Assembly: GCF_000332355.1 (NCBI RefSeq)
Contig: NZ_KB235958.1
Coordinates: 3,140,800-3,182,207 of the forward strand
Source: Baaleninema simplex PCC 7105
GTDB lineage: Bacteria > Cyanobacteriota > Cyanobacteriia > Cyanobacteriales > Geitlerinemataceae
DNA length: 41,408 nucleotides
Direction of reading: 5' to 3'
The notes under the pieces are model-generated. The model ran no database searches. It worked only from the letters and a program-made list of their open reading frames with translations, and was not told the origin of the DNA. Of the stretch, positions 1-9,900 are shown piece after piece (position 1 is the stretch's first letter; each line of letters begins with the position of its first letter). Made by a program: the position numbers and the translations under genes.

Positions 1-43
1 CGAATGCGCTTTCTGTCTTGCTTTACTTAATAAGTTTTTCTTA

Positions 44-403
44 TCACCTTGTTTTGCGAAGACCCACTGAAACATCGATTTCGCCAACCTCGAGATAGGG
101 ATCTCGACGTAACGACGCTTCGATATTTTGAGAAATTTCAGCATCGGACGGACGAGTTTCCGGTTCGACGTCGATGTTGTTTTCCACCTGCCAGACGCCC
201 ATCGTATTACTGGCATCTTGAGCGGCGGCCAGCTTCGCTTTTAAGTTGTCCACCGTTCCTGCGAGGACGGCGACGCCGTTATCGACTTCAACGCCGATCT
301 CGAAGGAGGAAAGGCGCGGATCGTACGATGACGCATCTTCGATCGCCGCTTCGATTTCGCGATCGGTGGCGTCGATCGGGGAGATGCGATCGCAAGGGCT
401 GAC
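44..403 (-). pseudogene. BON-domain protein remnant
   Basis: The minus-strand frame is open from 403 down to the stop at 44 and reads as one complete BON domain (residues such as DREIEAAIED, GVAVLAGTVDN, GVWQVENNI) followed by the first half of a second (PSDAEISQNIEASLRRDPY). BON domains are lipid-binding or periplasmic stress modules (OsmY-like). There is no ATG, GTG or TTG at the left of the first domain: a TAA lies directly upstream at 404-406, and the only in-frame start (GTG 253) falls inside the domain. The second domain stops after about 25 residues in an unrelated tail. Both ends are therefore broken, and I read it as a remnant. A sequencing frameshift at either end is the alternative. 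Confidence 0.6.
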
Positions 404-555
404 TTAACGACCGCATCTGTCTACAGACCCCACACCCCAACTGTAAAAAAAGCCCTACACCCGCACGTCTACCAAAAGAAAGACTGTTTCCTCGTTCGAT
501 CGAGATAGATTCGGCGATCGAGGGAAATTGCAAAGAAATGTATCGTTTGGGGAAA

Positions 556-584
556 AATCTGTTACTGTTGCAAGCAAACAGATT
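556..584. promoter_or_regulatory. inverted repeat upstream of glgA
   Basis: AATCTGTT (556-563) and AACAGATT (577-584) form an 8-bp perfect inverted repeat with a 13-nt spacer, about 35 bp before the glgA start. It could be an operator or a leader hairpin; the sequence does not tell which. The rest of 404-619 shows no gene. Confidence 0.25.
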
Positions 585-619
585 AAACGCTACTGGTAAC
601 GTCAGCGAAGAGGTCAAGA

Positions 620-2065
620 ATGCGAATTCTATTTGTCGCGGCAGAAGCAGCACCACTGGCAAAAGTCGGTGGAATGGGTGACGTTGTGGGCGCACTGCCC
701 AAATACCTACGCAAATTGGGACACGACGTCCGCGTGTTTATGCCCTACTACGGCTTTTTGCCCGACAAAATAGAAATTCCTCAAGAGCCGATTTGGTGGG
801 GATACGCCATGTTCCAATCCTTCGCCGTTTACGAAACCACGCTTCCCAAGAGTGACGTTCCCCTCTACCTGTTCGGACATCCCTCGTTCGTGCCGCGCCG
901 CGTGTATTACGGCGACGACGAAGACTGGCGGTTCACCCTGTTCGCCAACGGTGCGGCGGAATTTTGCTGGAACTACTGGAAACCGGACATCGTTCACTGT
1001 CACGACTGGCATACCGGCATGATTCCCGTGTGGATGAGACAGTCACCGGACATTACCAGCGTGTTCACCATTCATAACTTGGCCTATCAAGGGCCTTGGC
1101 GTTGGTATCTCGATCGCATTACCTGGTGTCCGTGGTATATGCAGGGTCACAACACGATGGCGGCAGCCGTGCAGTTCGCCGATCGCGTCAACACCGTTTC
1201 CCCCACCTACGCCCAGCAAATCCAAACCGTAGAATACGGCGAGAAAATCGAAGGATTGCTCTCCTTCATCAGCGGCAAACTCAGCGGCATTCTCAACGGC
1301 ATCGACACCGAAAGCTACGATCCCGAAACCGATCCCCACTTGGTGCAGAACTTCACCGCCGACACCATCGAAGATCGCAAACCGAACAAAGTCGCCCTGC
1401 AAGAAGAACTCGGCTTAGAAGTCAACGCCGAAACGTTCCTCATCGGTATGGTGACGCGACTCGTCGAACAAAAAGGCATCGACTTACTACTGCAAATTCT
1501 CGATCGCTTCATGGCGTATACCGATTGTCAGTTCGTGTTGTTGGGAACCGGCGAACGATATTACGAGACGCAAATGTGGCAACTCAGCACCCGCTATCCA
1601 GGGCGCATGGCCAGTTACTTACTCTATAACGACAGTCTCGCCCGTCGCATCTATGCCGGAAGCGATGCCTTCATGATGCCGAGTCGCTTCGAGCCGTGCG
1701 GTATCAGTCAAATGCTGGCGATGCGCTACGGTTGCGTTCCCATCGTCCGCCGTACCGGAGGATTGGTCGATACCGTCTCCCACCACGATCCGATGGGCGA
1801 ACAGGGAACCGGGTTCTGTTTCGATCGCTACGAACCCCTCGACCTGTACACCTCGCTAGTTCGGACGTGGGAAAGCTTCCGCTACAAAGATCGCTGGCAA
1901 ACGCTCCAACAACGGGGAATGCGTCAAGACTTCAGTTGGGACAAGTCGGCGTTAGCCTACGACAACCTCTATCGCAGCATTTACGGACTGCCCCCGCGTA
2001 CAGAGGAGGACGTGCGAAAGGAGCAAGCTCAAACGTCCGAAGAAACAGCCGTCGCTAACTCCTAA
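620..2065 (+). CDS. glgA: glycogen synthase GlgA (GT5)
   Basis: Transfers glucose from ADP-glucose to the non-reducing end of an alpha-1,4-glucan, the chain-elongating step of glycogen synthesis in the cytosol. The 481-aa product has the usual length for bacterial GlgA. The N-terminal KVGGMGDV motif (Lys15, ADP-glucose binding) and the C-terminal RFEPCGISQ motif (Glu358) of retaining GT-B enzymes are both present, as is the HDWHTGMIP stretch near residues 128-136. The sequence resembles the cyanobacterial GlgA1 type (as in Synechocystis sll0945) more than GlgA2. The start is an ATG preceded by AGAGG at a good distance. It converges on glgP, so synthesis and breakdown genes sit tail to tail. 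No disruption is seen. Confidence 0.96.
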   Translation: MRILFVAAEAAPLAKVGGMGDVVGALPKYLRKLGHDVRVFMPYYGFLPDKIEIPQEPIWWGYAMFQSFAVYETTLPKSDVPLYLFGHPSFVPRRVYYGDDEDWRFTLFANGAAEFCWNYWKPDIVHCHDWHTGMIPVWMRQSPDITSVFTIHNLAYQGPWRWYLDRITWCPWYMQGHNTMAAAVQFADRVNTVSPTYAQQIQTVEYGEKIEGLLSFISGKLSGILNGIDTESYDPETDPHLVQNFTADTIEDRKPNKVALQEELGLEVNAETFLIGMVTRLVEQKGIDLLLQILDRFMAYTDCQFVLLGTGERYYETQMWQLSTRYPGRMASYLLYNDSLARRIYAGSDAFMMPSRFEPCGISQMLAMRYGCVPIVRRTGGLVDTVSHHDPMGEQGTGFCFDRYEPLDLYTSLVRTWESFRYKDRWQTLQQRGMRQDFSWDKSALAYDNLYRSIYGLPPRTEEDVRKEQAQTSEETAVANS

Positions 2066-2108
2066 CGTCAGACAGAACGGGCGATCGCTCGGTTGTCACT
2101 CGCCATAG

Positions 2109-2143
2109 AAAAACCCCGAAATCTGTAAGATGCCGGGGTTTTT
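2109..2143. terminator. bidirectional terminator between glgA and glgP
   Basis: AAAAACCCCG and CGGGGTTTTT (2109-2118 and 2134-2143) form a 10-bp perfect stem with an A-run and a T-run on its two arms, so it can act on both strands. It lies 44 bp after glgA and 32 bp beyond the glgP stop. Confidence 0.85.
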
Positions 2144-2174
2144 CTGCATTCGGAGACCGAACTTGACAGCGCAG

Positions 2175-4751
2175 CTATTGCGCCCACAAAATCAAGCCCA
2201 TTTCGTGAGGATTGCTCAACCCCGGATGGTCGGGCAGCACCCGTAACGACAGCCCTTGTAAACCGCTGACGTTGTAGGCAATTTCAGCCCGATAGAGACT
2301 GCGATCGCCCTCTTTCCCGCAATATTCCATCGCTACCGGCGTTCCGTTAATAATATTGCCGCGATCGTCGACTTCCCCGCGATACAGCTCCACCGTCACG
2401 TCTTCAGGTTGTAACGCAGCCAAATCGAGCCAAGCTTTCACGAAAATCGGTTGGTTGACCTGTACGTCTGTCGAATCGGAAATCTCGACCGAATCGATCT
2501 TCATCTCGTACCAATCCCGTTCGACGCGGTGTTTCCACTGCGCTAGTTCCTTGGCTGGTTGACAGCGATCTTCCGTCATCGCCACATAGCGATCGCTCAA
2601 CACGAAATAAGCGCGCCGTGCGTAATCCTTCACCATTCGCGCCGTATTGAACGTCGGACAGTTGAGGCGAACCGCATCCTTCATTTTCGTTACCCAACCG
2701 TGGGGGATCTCGTCGGCGTCGCGATCGTAAAACAGCGGAATCACTTCTTTCTCGAGGAGATCGTAGAGATCGTTGGCTTCGACTTCGTCTTGATAGTTGG
2801 GATCGTCGTACATTTCCCCGTGACCGATCGCCCAACCCGTGCGAGCGTAATCGGCCTCGTCCCACCAACCATCGAGAACGCTGAGATTGGGCAACCCGTT
2901 CATCGCCGCCTTCATGCCGCTAGTACCCGAAGCTTCCCGAGGACGGCGCGGCGTGTTCAACCAGACATCGCATCCGGCCACCATCAACCGCGACATTTCA
3001 ATATCGTAGTTCGGCAAGAACACTAACCAATCGTGCATCCCCTCATCGCGAGCCGTGTGAACGATATCGCGGATCAGTTCTTTTCCCGGCATATCCTTCG
3101 GGTGAGCTTTCCCCGCAATGACGAACTGCACCCGGCGATCGGCATGGTTCATCATGCGTTTGAGGCGATCGAGATCTCGCAAAAACAGCGTCGCCCGCTT
3201 GTACGTCGCAAAGCGGCGAGCGAACCCGATCGTCAACACCCCCGGATCGAGAACGTCTTTGGCCTGTTCGATTTCCTTCAGAGACGCACCCCGTTCTTCG
3301 AGACATTTCACCAGCCAATCCCGCGCGAACACGACTAATTCCGCCCGACGTCGTTCGTGGTTGCGCCAGAGTTCCTCATCGGGAATCGACAGCACCCGCC
3401 GCCAGAGTCGTTCCTTATTCGCCCCGCTCGTCGACCATTCCGGACCGAGATAGCGATCGTAGAGTTCCTGCGTTTCCTTCGCCACACACGATCGCGCGTG
3501 GACGCCGTTCGTAATCGAGGTCACGGGGACTTCTTCAGTCGGTAACGCATTCCAAAGATGCTGGAACATCGCCCGAGACACCTTACCGTGTAGCTTGGCG
3601 ACGCTGTTGATAAATCCCGACATCCGAATCGCGAAAATTGCCATGTTGAACGGTGCCGAAAAATCTCCCGTATTTTCCCGTCCGAGGGCGAGAAACTCTT
3701 CCCGCGACAGCCCGAAAATCTCAGCGTAGTGTCCCAAATAGTGCATCACCATCTCGGCGGGGAACAGGTCGAAACCAGCGGGGACGGGCGTGTGAGTGGT
3801 GAACATACTGCTCGAAACCACCACCTGTTCGGCCGCTTCAAAACTCAGCCCCTCCTCTTGCATCAACATTCGCATCCGTTCGAGCGCCATAAACGCCGAG
3901 TGGCCTTCGTTCATGTGATAGGCGGTCACGTTCAACCCCAAGGCTTTGAGGAGTTTGACCCCTCCAATGCCGAGCATGATTTCTTGATGGATGCGGAGGT
4001 CTTTATCGCCACCGTAGAGTTGGTCGGTGATGTCTTGGTCGTATTGGCTGTTGGGTTCGATGTTGGTATCGAGCATATAAAGCGATACCGTTCCCACTTG
4101 GACTCTCCAGGCGCGGGCGTACACCGTCCGACCGGGATAATCGACTGAAATCCTCAGTTCGCTGCCATCGGGATTGCGGATCGGATGTAGCGGTAAGTTA
4201 TAAAAGTCGTTGATCGGATAGCGTTCCTGTTGCCACCCGTCGGCGTTGAGGTATTGAGCGAAGTAGCCTTCTTGATAGAGCAGACCGACCCCCACTAGAG
4301 GCAAACCGAGGTCGCTGGCAGATTTGAGGTGATCGCCCGCCAAGACGCCCAAACCTCCCGAGTAAATGGGAAGGGCGCGACAGAGTCCGAACTCTGCTGA
4401 GAAATAGGCGTAGTATTCAGAATCGCTACCTTGCTTCTCCCGCTCCTTGCCTCGTTGTTGGCGATACCAAGGGCGGTTGGTGAGGTAGTCGTCGAGTTGC
4501 AGGGCGGCGCGGTTCATGTGGGCGATAAACCCTTCGTCTTCAGCCACCTCTTGCAGTCGCTGTTGAGAAATCGTCCCCAGCATCAAAACGGGGTTGTGGC
4601 GGCTCGATTCCCACAGGTCGCGATCGAGCCGTTGGAAGAGATCTTTCGTGTCGGTATTCCAGTCCCAATGAAGGTTATACGCCAGTTTGCGTAAGGGTTC
4701 GAGTGTATCGGGAAGAGACGGCGAAACGTTAAATTTATAGATCGGTTGCAT
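2175..4751 (-). CDS. glgP: alpha-glucan phosphorylase GlgP (GT35)
   Basis: Removes glucose from glycogen ends as glucose-1-phosphate using pyridoxal phosphate. The 858-aa product begins with the short DUF3417-type N-terminus found in the bacterial GlgP subgroup, then GLGVLAGDHLKSASDLGLP. The PLP-lysine region reads EASGTSGMKAAMNG near residue 610. The ATG at 4751 is preferred over the in-frame TTG at 4763 because GGA lies just upstream and the homologous start is MxPIxxF. It shares a terminator with glgA. The frame is intact and the family assignment is secure; whether it is the only phosphorylase in the genome cannot be told. Confidence 0.95.
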   Translation of the reverse strand: MQPIYKFNVSPSLPDTLEPLRKLAYNLHWDWNTDTKDLFQRLDRDLWESSRHNPVLMLGTISQQRLQEVAEDEGFIAHMNRAALQLDDYLTNRPWYRQQRGKEREKQGSDSEYYAYFSAEFGLCRALPIYSGGLGVLAGDHLKSASDLGLPLVGVGLLYQEGYFAQYLNADGWQQERYPINDFYNLPLHPIRNPDGSELRISVDYPGRTVYARAWRVQVGTVSLYMLDTNIEPNSQYDQDITDQLYGGDKDLRIHQEIMLGIGGVKLLKALGLNVTAYHMNEGHSAFMALERMRMLMQEEGLSFEAAEQVVVSSSMFTTHTPVPAGFDLFPAEMVMHYLGHYAEIFGLSREEFLALGRENTGDFSAPFNMAIFAIRMSGFINSVAKLHGKVSRAMFQHLWNALPTEEVPVTSITNGVHARSCVAKETQELYDRYLGPEWSTSGANKERLWRRVLSIPDEELWRNHERRRAELVVFARDWLVKCLEERGASLKEIEQAKDVLDPGVLTIGFARRFATYKRATLFLRDLDRLKRMMNHADRRVQFVIAGKAHPKDMPGKELIRDIVHTARDEGMHDWLVFLPNYDIEMSRLMVAGCDVWLNTPRRPREASGTSGMKAAMNGLPNLSVLDGWWDEADYARTGWAIGHGEMYDDPNYQDEVEANDLYDLLEKEVIPLFYDRDADEIPHGWVTKMKDAVRLNCPTFNTARMVKDYARRAYFVLSDRYVAMTEDRCQPAKELAQWKHRVERDWYEMKIDSVEISDSTDVQVNQPIFVKAWLDLAALQPEDVTVELYRGEVDDRGNIINGTPVAMEYCGKEGDRSLYRAEIAYNVSGLQGLSLRVLPDHPGLSNPHEMGLILWAQ

Positions 4752-4862
4752 AGGAATTTCCAAAGAGCGATCGCAACTGCTCTCATTGTTGCGTCATGCT
4801 TTGAAGAGAAGGCGGCTTTTTAACACAAGCTTTTTGTTTGCAACCGAACCCTTCTCAGAAAA

Positions 4863-5093
4863 CAGTCGCCAGTCACCAGTCGCCAGTGAAGACAGTTAAC
4901 AGATAACAGTTTCTCCCCCTCTCCCTTTCTCCCCCTCTCCCCTTCTCCCCTTCTCCCCTTCTCCCCCTCTCCCTTTCTCCCCCTCTCCCCTTCTCCCCCT
5001 CTCCCTTTCTCCCCCTCTCCCTTTCTCCCCCTCTCCCCTTCTCCCCCTCTCCCCCTCTTCCTTTCTCCCCCTCTTCCCTGAAACTTGCTCCTC
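4863..5093. repeat. composite low-complexity repeat (CAGTCGCCAGT block plus pyrimidine tract)
   Basis: The intergenic region between glgP and the response regulator contains a block of iterated CAGTCACCAGTCGCCAGT-like units (about 4863-4910) followed by roughly 180 bp built only of C and T, as iterations of CTCCCCTTCTCCCC. A shorter copy of the same two-part arrangement in opposite orientation lies at 36140-36275. An open frame over the tract encodes only a Gly/Glu/Lys/Arg-rich repeat and is not credible as a gene. Confidence 0.85.
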
Positions 5094-5096
5094 ACC

Positions 5097-6944
5097 TCAA
5101 AGATACCGAGATTCTTGAAGTTGCGCGATCGCCTCGGGGGGAAGAGGTTTGGCGAAAAAATAACCCTGAGCGAAATCGCAACCGAGACGAGCTAAGCGAT
5201 CGCGCTGTTGGGCTGTTTCGACCCCTTCGGCGATGACTTTGAGGTTCGTCGCCCGTGCGAGGGCTAAAATCGCCGGAACTAACCCGAACTGCTCGGGGTT
5301 GACCTCGGTATTCTGCACGAAGGATTTATCGATTTTGAGGATGTCGACGGGGAAACGGTGGAGATAGCTCAACGAAGAATATCCCGTTCCGAAGTCATCG
5401 ATGCTCACTTGAATCTGACGCTGTTTGAGGTGTTGGAGAACGGACAGCGTGCGCTGAGAATTCTCCATCAGGGCGGTTTCGGTGATTTCGAGCTTCAAAC
5501 ATTTCGGGTCGAGACCCGATCTCGTCAAAATGTCATCGAGACTGTCGAGAAAGTCCGGGCGCACGAACTGGCGCATCGAAAGGTTGACGCTCACCGACAC
5601 CGATCGGGACAACACCCCCGCTTGATGCCAGCGACGGAGTTGGCCGCAAGCTTCTTCGAGAACCCACGCCCCGATCGCTTCGATCTGACCGGTTTCTTCT
5701 GCCAACGGCACGAATTCGACTGGCGAAACGTTACCTCGTTGGGGATGAACCCAACGCAGCAAAGCTTCAAAGGCAGATAGCTCGCCAGTTTGCAAGTTTA
5801 CGATCGGCTGGTAGTGCAAGGAAAACTCACAGGCGTTGCAGGCTCGGCGCAAGTCGTTTTCGAGTTGCAAGCGTTGCACGGCCGAGGCGTGTAGTGTCGG
5901 GTCGAACTGATGATAGCGACAGCCACCGAGGAATTTAGCACGGTACATGGCTGCATCGGCGTTGCGTAACAGTTCTTCGGGGGGGCAACTGGCCGCTTGC
6001 GTCCAGGCGATGCCGATGCTGGTGTTGATAAAAATCGAATGGTGGGACAAGTCAAACGGCTCGGTGAGAGCGTCGAGGATGCGTTGCGCCACGACCGTCG
6101 CACGCGTTGAAACATTTGAAGCCGTGAAGGAAACGATAAACTCGTCACCCCCCCAACGGGCTAAAAAGCAATCGGACGGTAAGGTGGCGCGAAGTTTGGC
6201 GGCGATCGCTTTGAGGAGTTCGTCGCCGATGGTGTGTCCGAGGGAGTCGTTGACGATTTTGAAGCGATCGCAATCGACGAACAGCACGGCCGCGCCTCGA
6301 TCGTTATCGTTTGGCAAGGCGGCGATCGTCTCACAAAGATGTTGGTTCAACCGAACGCGATTGGGTAAATCGGTGAGGTTATCGTAAAACGCCATCTGTG
6401 CCAGACGGTCTTGAGTCTGTTTGCGGGCGTGAATTTCTTCGAGGAGTTCTTGGTTGGTCGTTTCGAGGAGACGAGCGTGCTGTTCGAGCTGTGCGGTTCG
6501 TTCGCGCACGCGCTGTTCTAAGTCGGCGTTGAGTTGTCGGATTTTGCGTTCGGTGGCTTTTAACTTGAGTTGGTTCTGCACGCGCACCAGGACTTCTTCG
6601 AGTTGGAACGGTTTAGTAATATAGTCGGCAGCCCCGAGCGAAAAGGCTTTGACTTTATCGAAAGGATCGTTGAGGGCGCTGAGAAAAATCGCCGGAACGT
6701 CTCGGGTTCGCTCGTCGGCTTTGAGCGTTTCGCACACGGCGTAACCGTCGAGATCCGGCATCATGATATCGAGCAAAATGAGGTCGGGGGGAGCGGTTTG
6801 GGCTGAAGCCAGTGCCAGCTTGCCGTTGAGGGCTTTGCGAACGCGATACCCCTGCTTCGATAACATACTCGAGAGCAGGCGCAGGTTGTTGGGGGTGTCG
6901 TCTACGATGAGAATCTCGTAGGTGGGGCGATCGTCAGCAGTCAT
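5097..6944 (-). CDS. response regulator with REC-GGDEF-EAL domains
   Basis: A 615-aa cytosolic regulator for cyclic-di-GMP turnover. The receiver domain (about 8-125) has its phospho-acceptor in DLILLDIMMPD (Asp59). A coiled-coil linker (about 125-180) leads to a GGDEF diguanylate cyclase domain with intact GGDEF at 265-269. The C-terminal EAL phosphodiesterase domain has EALLRW (393), LEITET, DDFGTGYSS and EGVET motifs. Both catalytic centres look competent, so either activity is possible. The RxxD inhibitory site expected just before GGDEF reads LPSD, so product feedback may be lost. The ATG at 6944 lies inside the 3' end of the upstream hybrid kinase (11-bp overlap), implying translational coupling and a cognate pair. 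Confidence 0.92.
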   Translation of the reverse strand: MTADDRPTYEILIVDDTPNNLRLLSSMLSKQGYRVRKALNGKLALASAQTAPPDLILLDIMMPDLDGYAVCETLKADERTRDVPAIFLSALNDPFDKVKAFSLGAADYITKPFQLEEVLVRVQNQLKLKATERKIRQLNADLEQRVRERTAQLEQHARLLETTNQELLEEIHARKQTQDRLAQMAFYDNLTDLPNRVRLNQHLCETIAALPNDNDRGAAVLFVDCDRFKIVNDSLGHTIGDELLKAIAAKLRATLPSDCFLARWGGDEFIVSFTASNVSTRATVVAQRILDALTEPFDLSHHSIFINTSIGIAWTQAASCPPEELLRNADAAMYRAKFLGGCRYHQFDPTLHASAVQRLQLENDLRRACNACEFSLHYQPIVNLQTGELSAFEALLRWVHPQRGNVSPVEFVPLAEETGQIEAIGAWVLEEACGQLRRWHQAGVLSRSVSVSVNLSMRQFVRPDFLDSLDDILTRSGLDPKCLKLEITETALMENSQRTLSVLQHLKQRQIQVSIDDFGTGYSSLSYLHRFPVDILKIDKSFVQNTEVNPEQFGLVPAILALARATNLKVIAEGVETAQQRDRLARLGCDFAQGYFFAKPLPPEAIAQLQESRYL

Positions 6945-9900
6945 GGATTTCGTTCGGGTCGCGTGTCGTCAGGTCGATGAAGTTCAGGATGCGATCGAAG
7001 CGAAAGTTTCGCGCCCAATCGCTTAACGTTCGCGCGAGAGAGGCTTCGGTTTCGGGGAGTTCGGCCGCTAACTCGAAAACGCTATCGTCACTCCCTTGGA
7101 GAGCGGCGTCGTGCAAACGCTCGAGCCATTCGGCAGGGATGCGATCGCACTCTATTGTCCGATCTCCTTGGAATTCGATCGAGTCCCGCTCGTCGGTTTC
7201 AGACAACGATTCCTTTACGAGATCGTCGCTGAGATCGCCAGAGTCGTCGGCGTACTGGACGCCGAGATGTTGCTGGATTTTCGCCAAAATTTCGGCCGCT
7301 CGATAGGGTTTTCGCACGAAGTCGTCGCATCCGGCGTCAAGGACGGCCTGTCGTTCGTCTTCAAAGGCACTGGCGGTCAGTGCGATAACGACCGTCTCGC
7401 ACCCGTTGGAGGCGTTTTTGATGGTACGGGTGGCTTCGTAACCGTCGAGAACTGGCATTCGCATATCCATCCAAACGAGATGGGGTTTCCATTCTCGCCA
7501 GCAGTCAACGGCCGCTCGACCGTTTTCGGCTTCCCGCACGTCAAAGCCAACGGTTTTTAACAGTCGGACTAACAAGCTGCGATTGGTGGGTTCGTCTTCA
7601 GCGACCAGAATCCGATAGATGGTTTCGTTTGGAGCGAGAACGGTCAAGCGGTGGGGCAACTCTCCCTCAGAGACGAGATCGCTGGCGATCGCCAGTTTGA
7701 CTCGAAGGTCGAAGAAAAACCGAGATCCCCGGCCGACCTGGCTTTCGACCTGCATTTCTCCCCCCATTAATCGGACGAAACGCCGCCCGATGGTCAGTCC
7801 CAAACCGGTGCCGCCGGTGGTCTGGAGACCCGTGCTAGTTTGGACGAACGGCTCGAACAACAACGCTCGCTCGTCCTCGCTGATGCCGGGGCCGGTATCT
7901 TCAACGGCAAAGTGAAGCACGCAGGAGGCGGCGATCGGATCGAGCGATCGCAGGCGTACCTCGAAGGTGACGCTCCCGGTTTCGGTGAATTTGAGGGCGT
8001 TTCCTAACAGGTTGACGGCCACTTGTTGGAGTTTGCGATCGTCGGCTCGGATAAATTGAGGAACGGTTTCTTCAATGTCGAAGTGAAGCCTCAGTCTTTT
8101 ACTCTGTGCTTTCAGGTGTAGCATACTGGCTAAGCGATCGCAGAATCGGTACAGGTCGAAATTACGTTCTTCGAGTTCGACGCGTCCGGCTTCGATTTTA
8201 GACATATCTAAAATTTCGTTGACCAAGTCGAGCAGGTGTTCGCCGCTCCCGGCGATCGTTTCGAGATGTTGTCCCTGCTCGGAAGCACTCGAAAACTGTC
8301 GCTGCAACAGTTGTGTAAAGCCGAGAATCGCGTTGAGGGGCGTTCGCAGTTCGTGGCTCATGTTGGCCAGAAATTCGCTTTTGGCCCGGTTTGCGGCTTC
8401 GGCCGTTTCCTTAGCTTGCTGGAGTTCGACGGCTTGCTGCTGGGTTCGCGCCAGCAGTTCGGCTTGTTGTACGGCGACGCCGAGTTGCGAGCCGATTTGC
8501 ACGACGATTTTGATGTTGGCGGCCGTCCACTGGCGCGGTCTGTCGTTTTGGTAGGTGGCCAGCAGTCCCCAGAGGGTTTTTCCGCAAAAAATCGGCACGA
8601 TAATATAAGCCCGAGCCTCGAGCTGTTCGAGGAGTTCGAGATAGCAATCGTCGAATCCAGCGTGGTAGATGTCGGTGACGGCGCGATAGGTTTTGCCTTG
8701 GCGGTAGAAGCTACCTTGGGTTTCTTGAAGATAGGTGTCTTGGACGATATCGTCGGCACTTTCGAGGATACTGGCCGCACAGCCGACGCGCTGGACGGCA
8801 ACGCGAGTCAGTTTCGGATGTAGGTTGGCGGTATCGATGAGGGGGTGGTACGTTTGGATGACGGATTCGGCGACGTAGGTTCCACTCCAGTCGGGGAGAA
8901 AGCGGTAGACGAGAACGCGATCGCACTCGAGAGCGTTTCGGAGTTCTTCGGTGGTGGCGCTGAAGATCTTCTCGAGGTCGAGCGTTTTTCTCATGCGCGT
9001 GATGATGCGGGCGATGGCTCGTTCGCGAGCGGCGCTTTCTCGTAAGGCCGTCTCGGCCTGTTTGTGATCGCTGATGTCGATGTGGGAGCCAGTCATACGG
9101 ATGGGGCGTCCGGTGTCGTCCCAACAGGCGCGGCCTCTCGTGAGTATCCATTTGTACCGTCTGTCTTTGCACTGCATTCGGAATTCGACGGTGTAATCGG
9201 TTTGTTGTTGGAGATGGGTGGCGATCGCGTTGCGGACGGTGGCGATGTCGTCGGGATGGAGGCGCGTCCAAAATTCGCCCGGGTCGTCGGCGATTTCGTC
9301 GTCTTCGTAGCCGAGCAGTTTTTTCCATCCGGCGGAGAAAAACACGCGATCGCTTTGTAGGTCCCAGTCCCAAATGCCTTCGTTGCTCCCTTGGACGGCC
9401 AGTTGCCAGCGTTCTTCGCTCCGGCGCAGGGCAGTTTCGGCGTCTTGGCGCTGGAGGATTTCTGTTTCGAGGTGGGTGTTGGTCTCGAGCAGTTCGGTGG
9501 TGCGATCGCGCAAGTCTTGGGTGGCGTCTCGTACTCGCTGTTCGAGGCGATCGTAGGCTTGGCGCAGGGCGGCTTCAGCCTCTTTGCGGTGCTGGATTTC
9601 GCACTCGAGTTGTTGGTTGATGGTTCGCAGTCGTTCGGGACTCGGCAATGCAAGGGCTTGGGGAAGCAAGGGAACGAGGGTGAGGGCAGTGTAGAGAGAC
9701 ACTAATCCGGTAACGGCTTTGACGCTGCCAGAGAGCCAGTAGGCGGGATGCCACAGCGTCCAGACTTCGAGCAGATGGCCGGTTCCGCAGGCGACGATAA
9801 ACGCGCCGAACAGCCAAAATACACTGCGGAAGGGAACGTCTTGACGTTGACGCACGAAGTAGACGAGAAGGCCGGGAATGGAATAGTAAGACAGGGCGAT

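Noticed and set aside
4910-5085. Possible CRISPR or tandem-repeat array
   Set aside because: There are no distinct repeats with unique spacers; the tract is an irregular mixture of CTCCCC and CTTTCT units.
4820-5095. A 91-codon minus-strand frame rich in Gly, Glu, Lys and Arg
   Set aside because: It is the translation of a C/T low-complexity tract; the periodic peptide follows the DNA repeat and there is no ribosome binding site.
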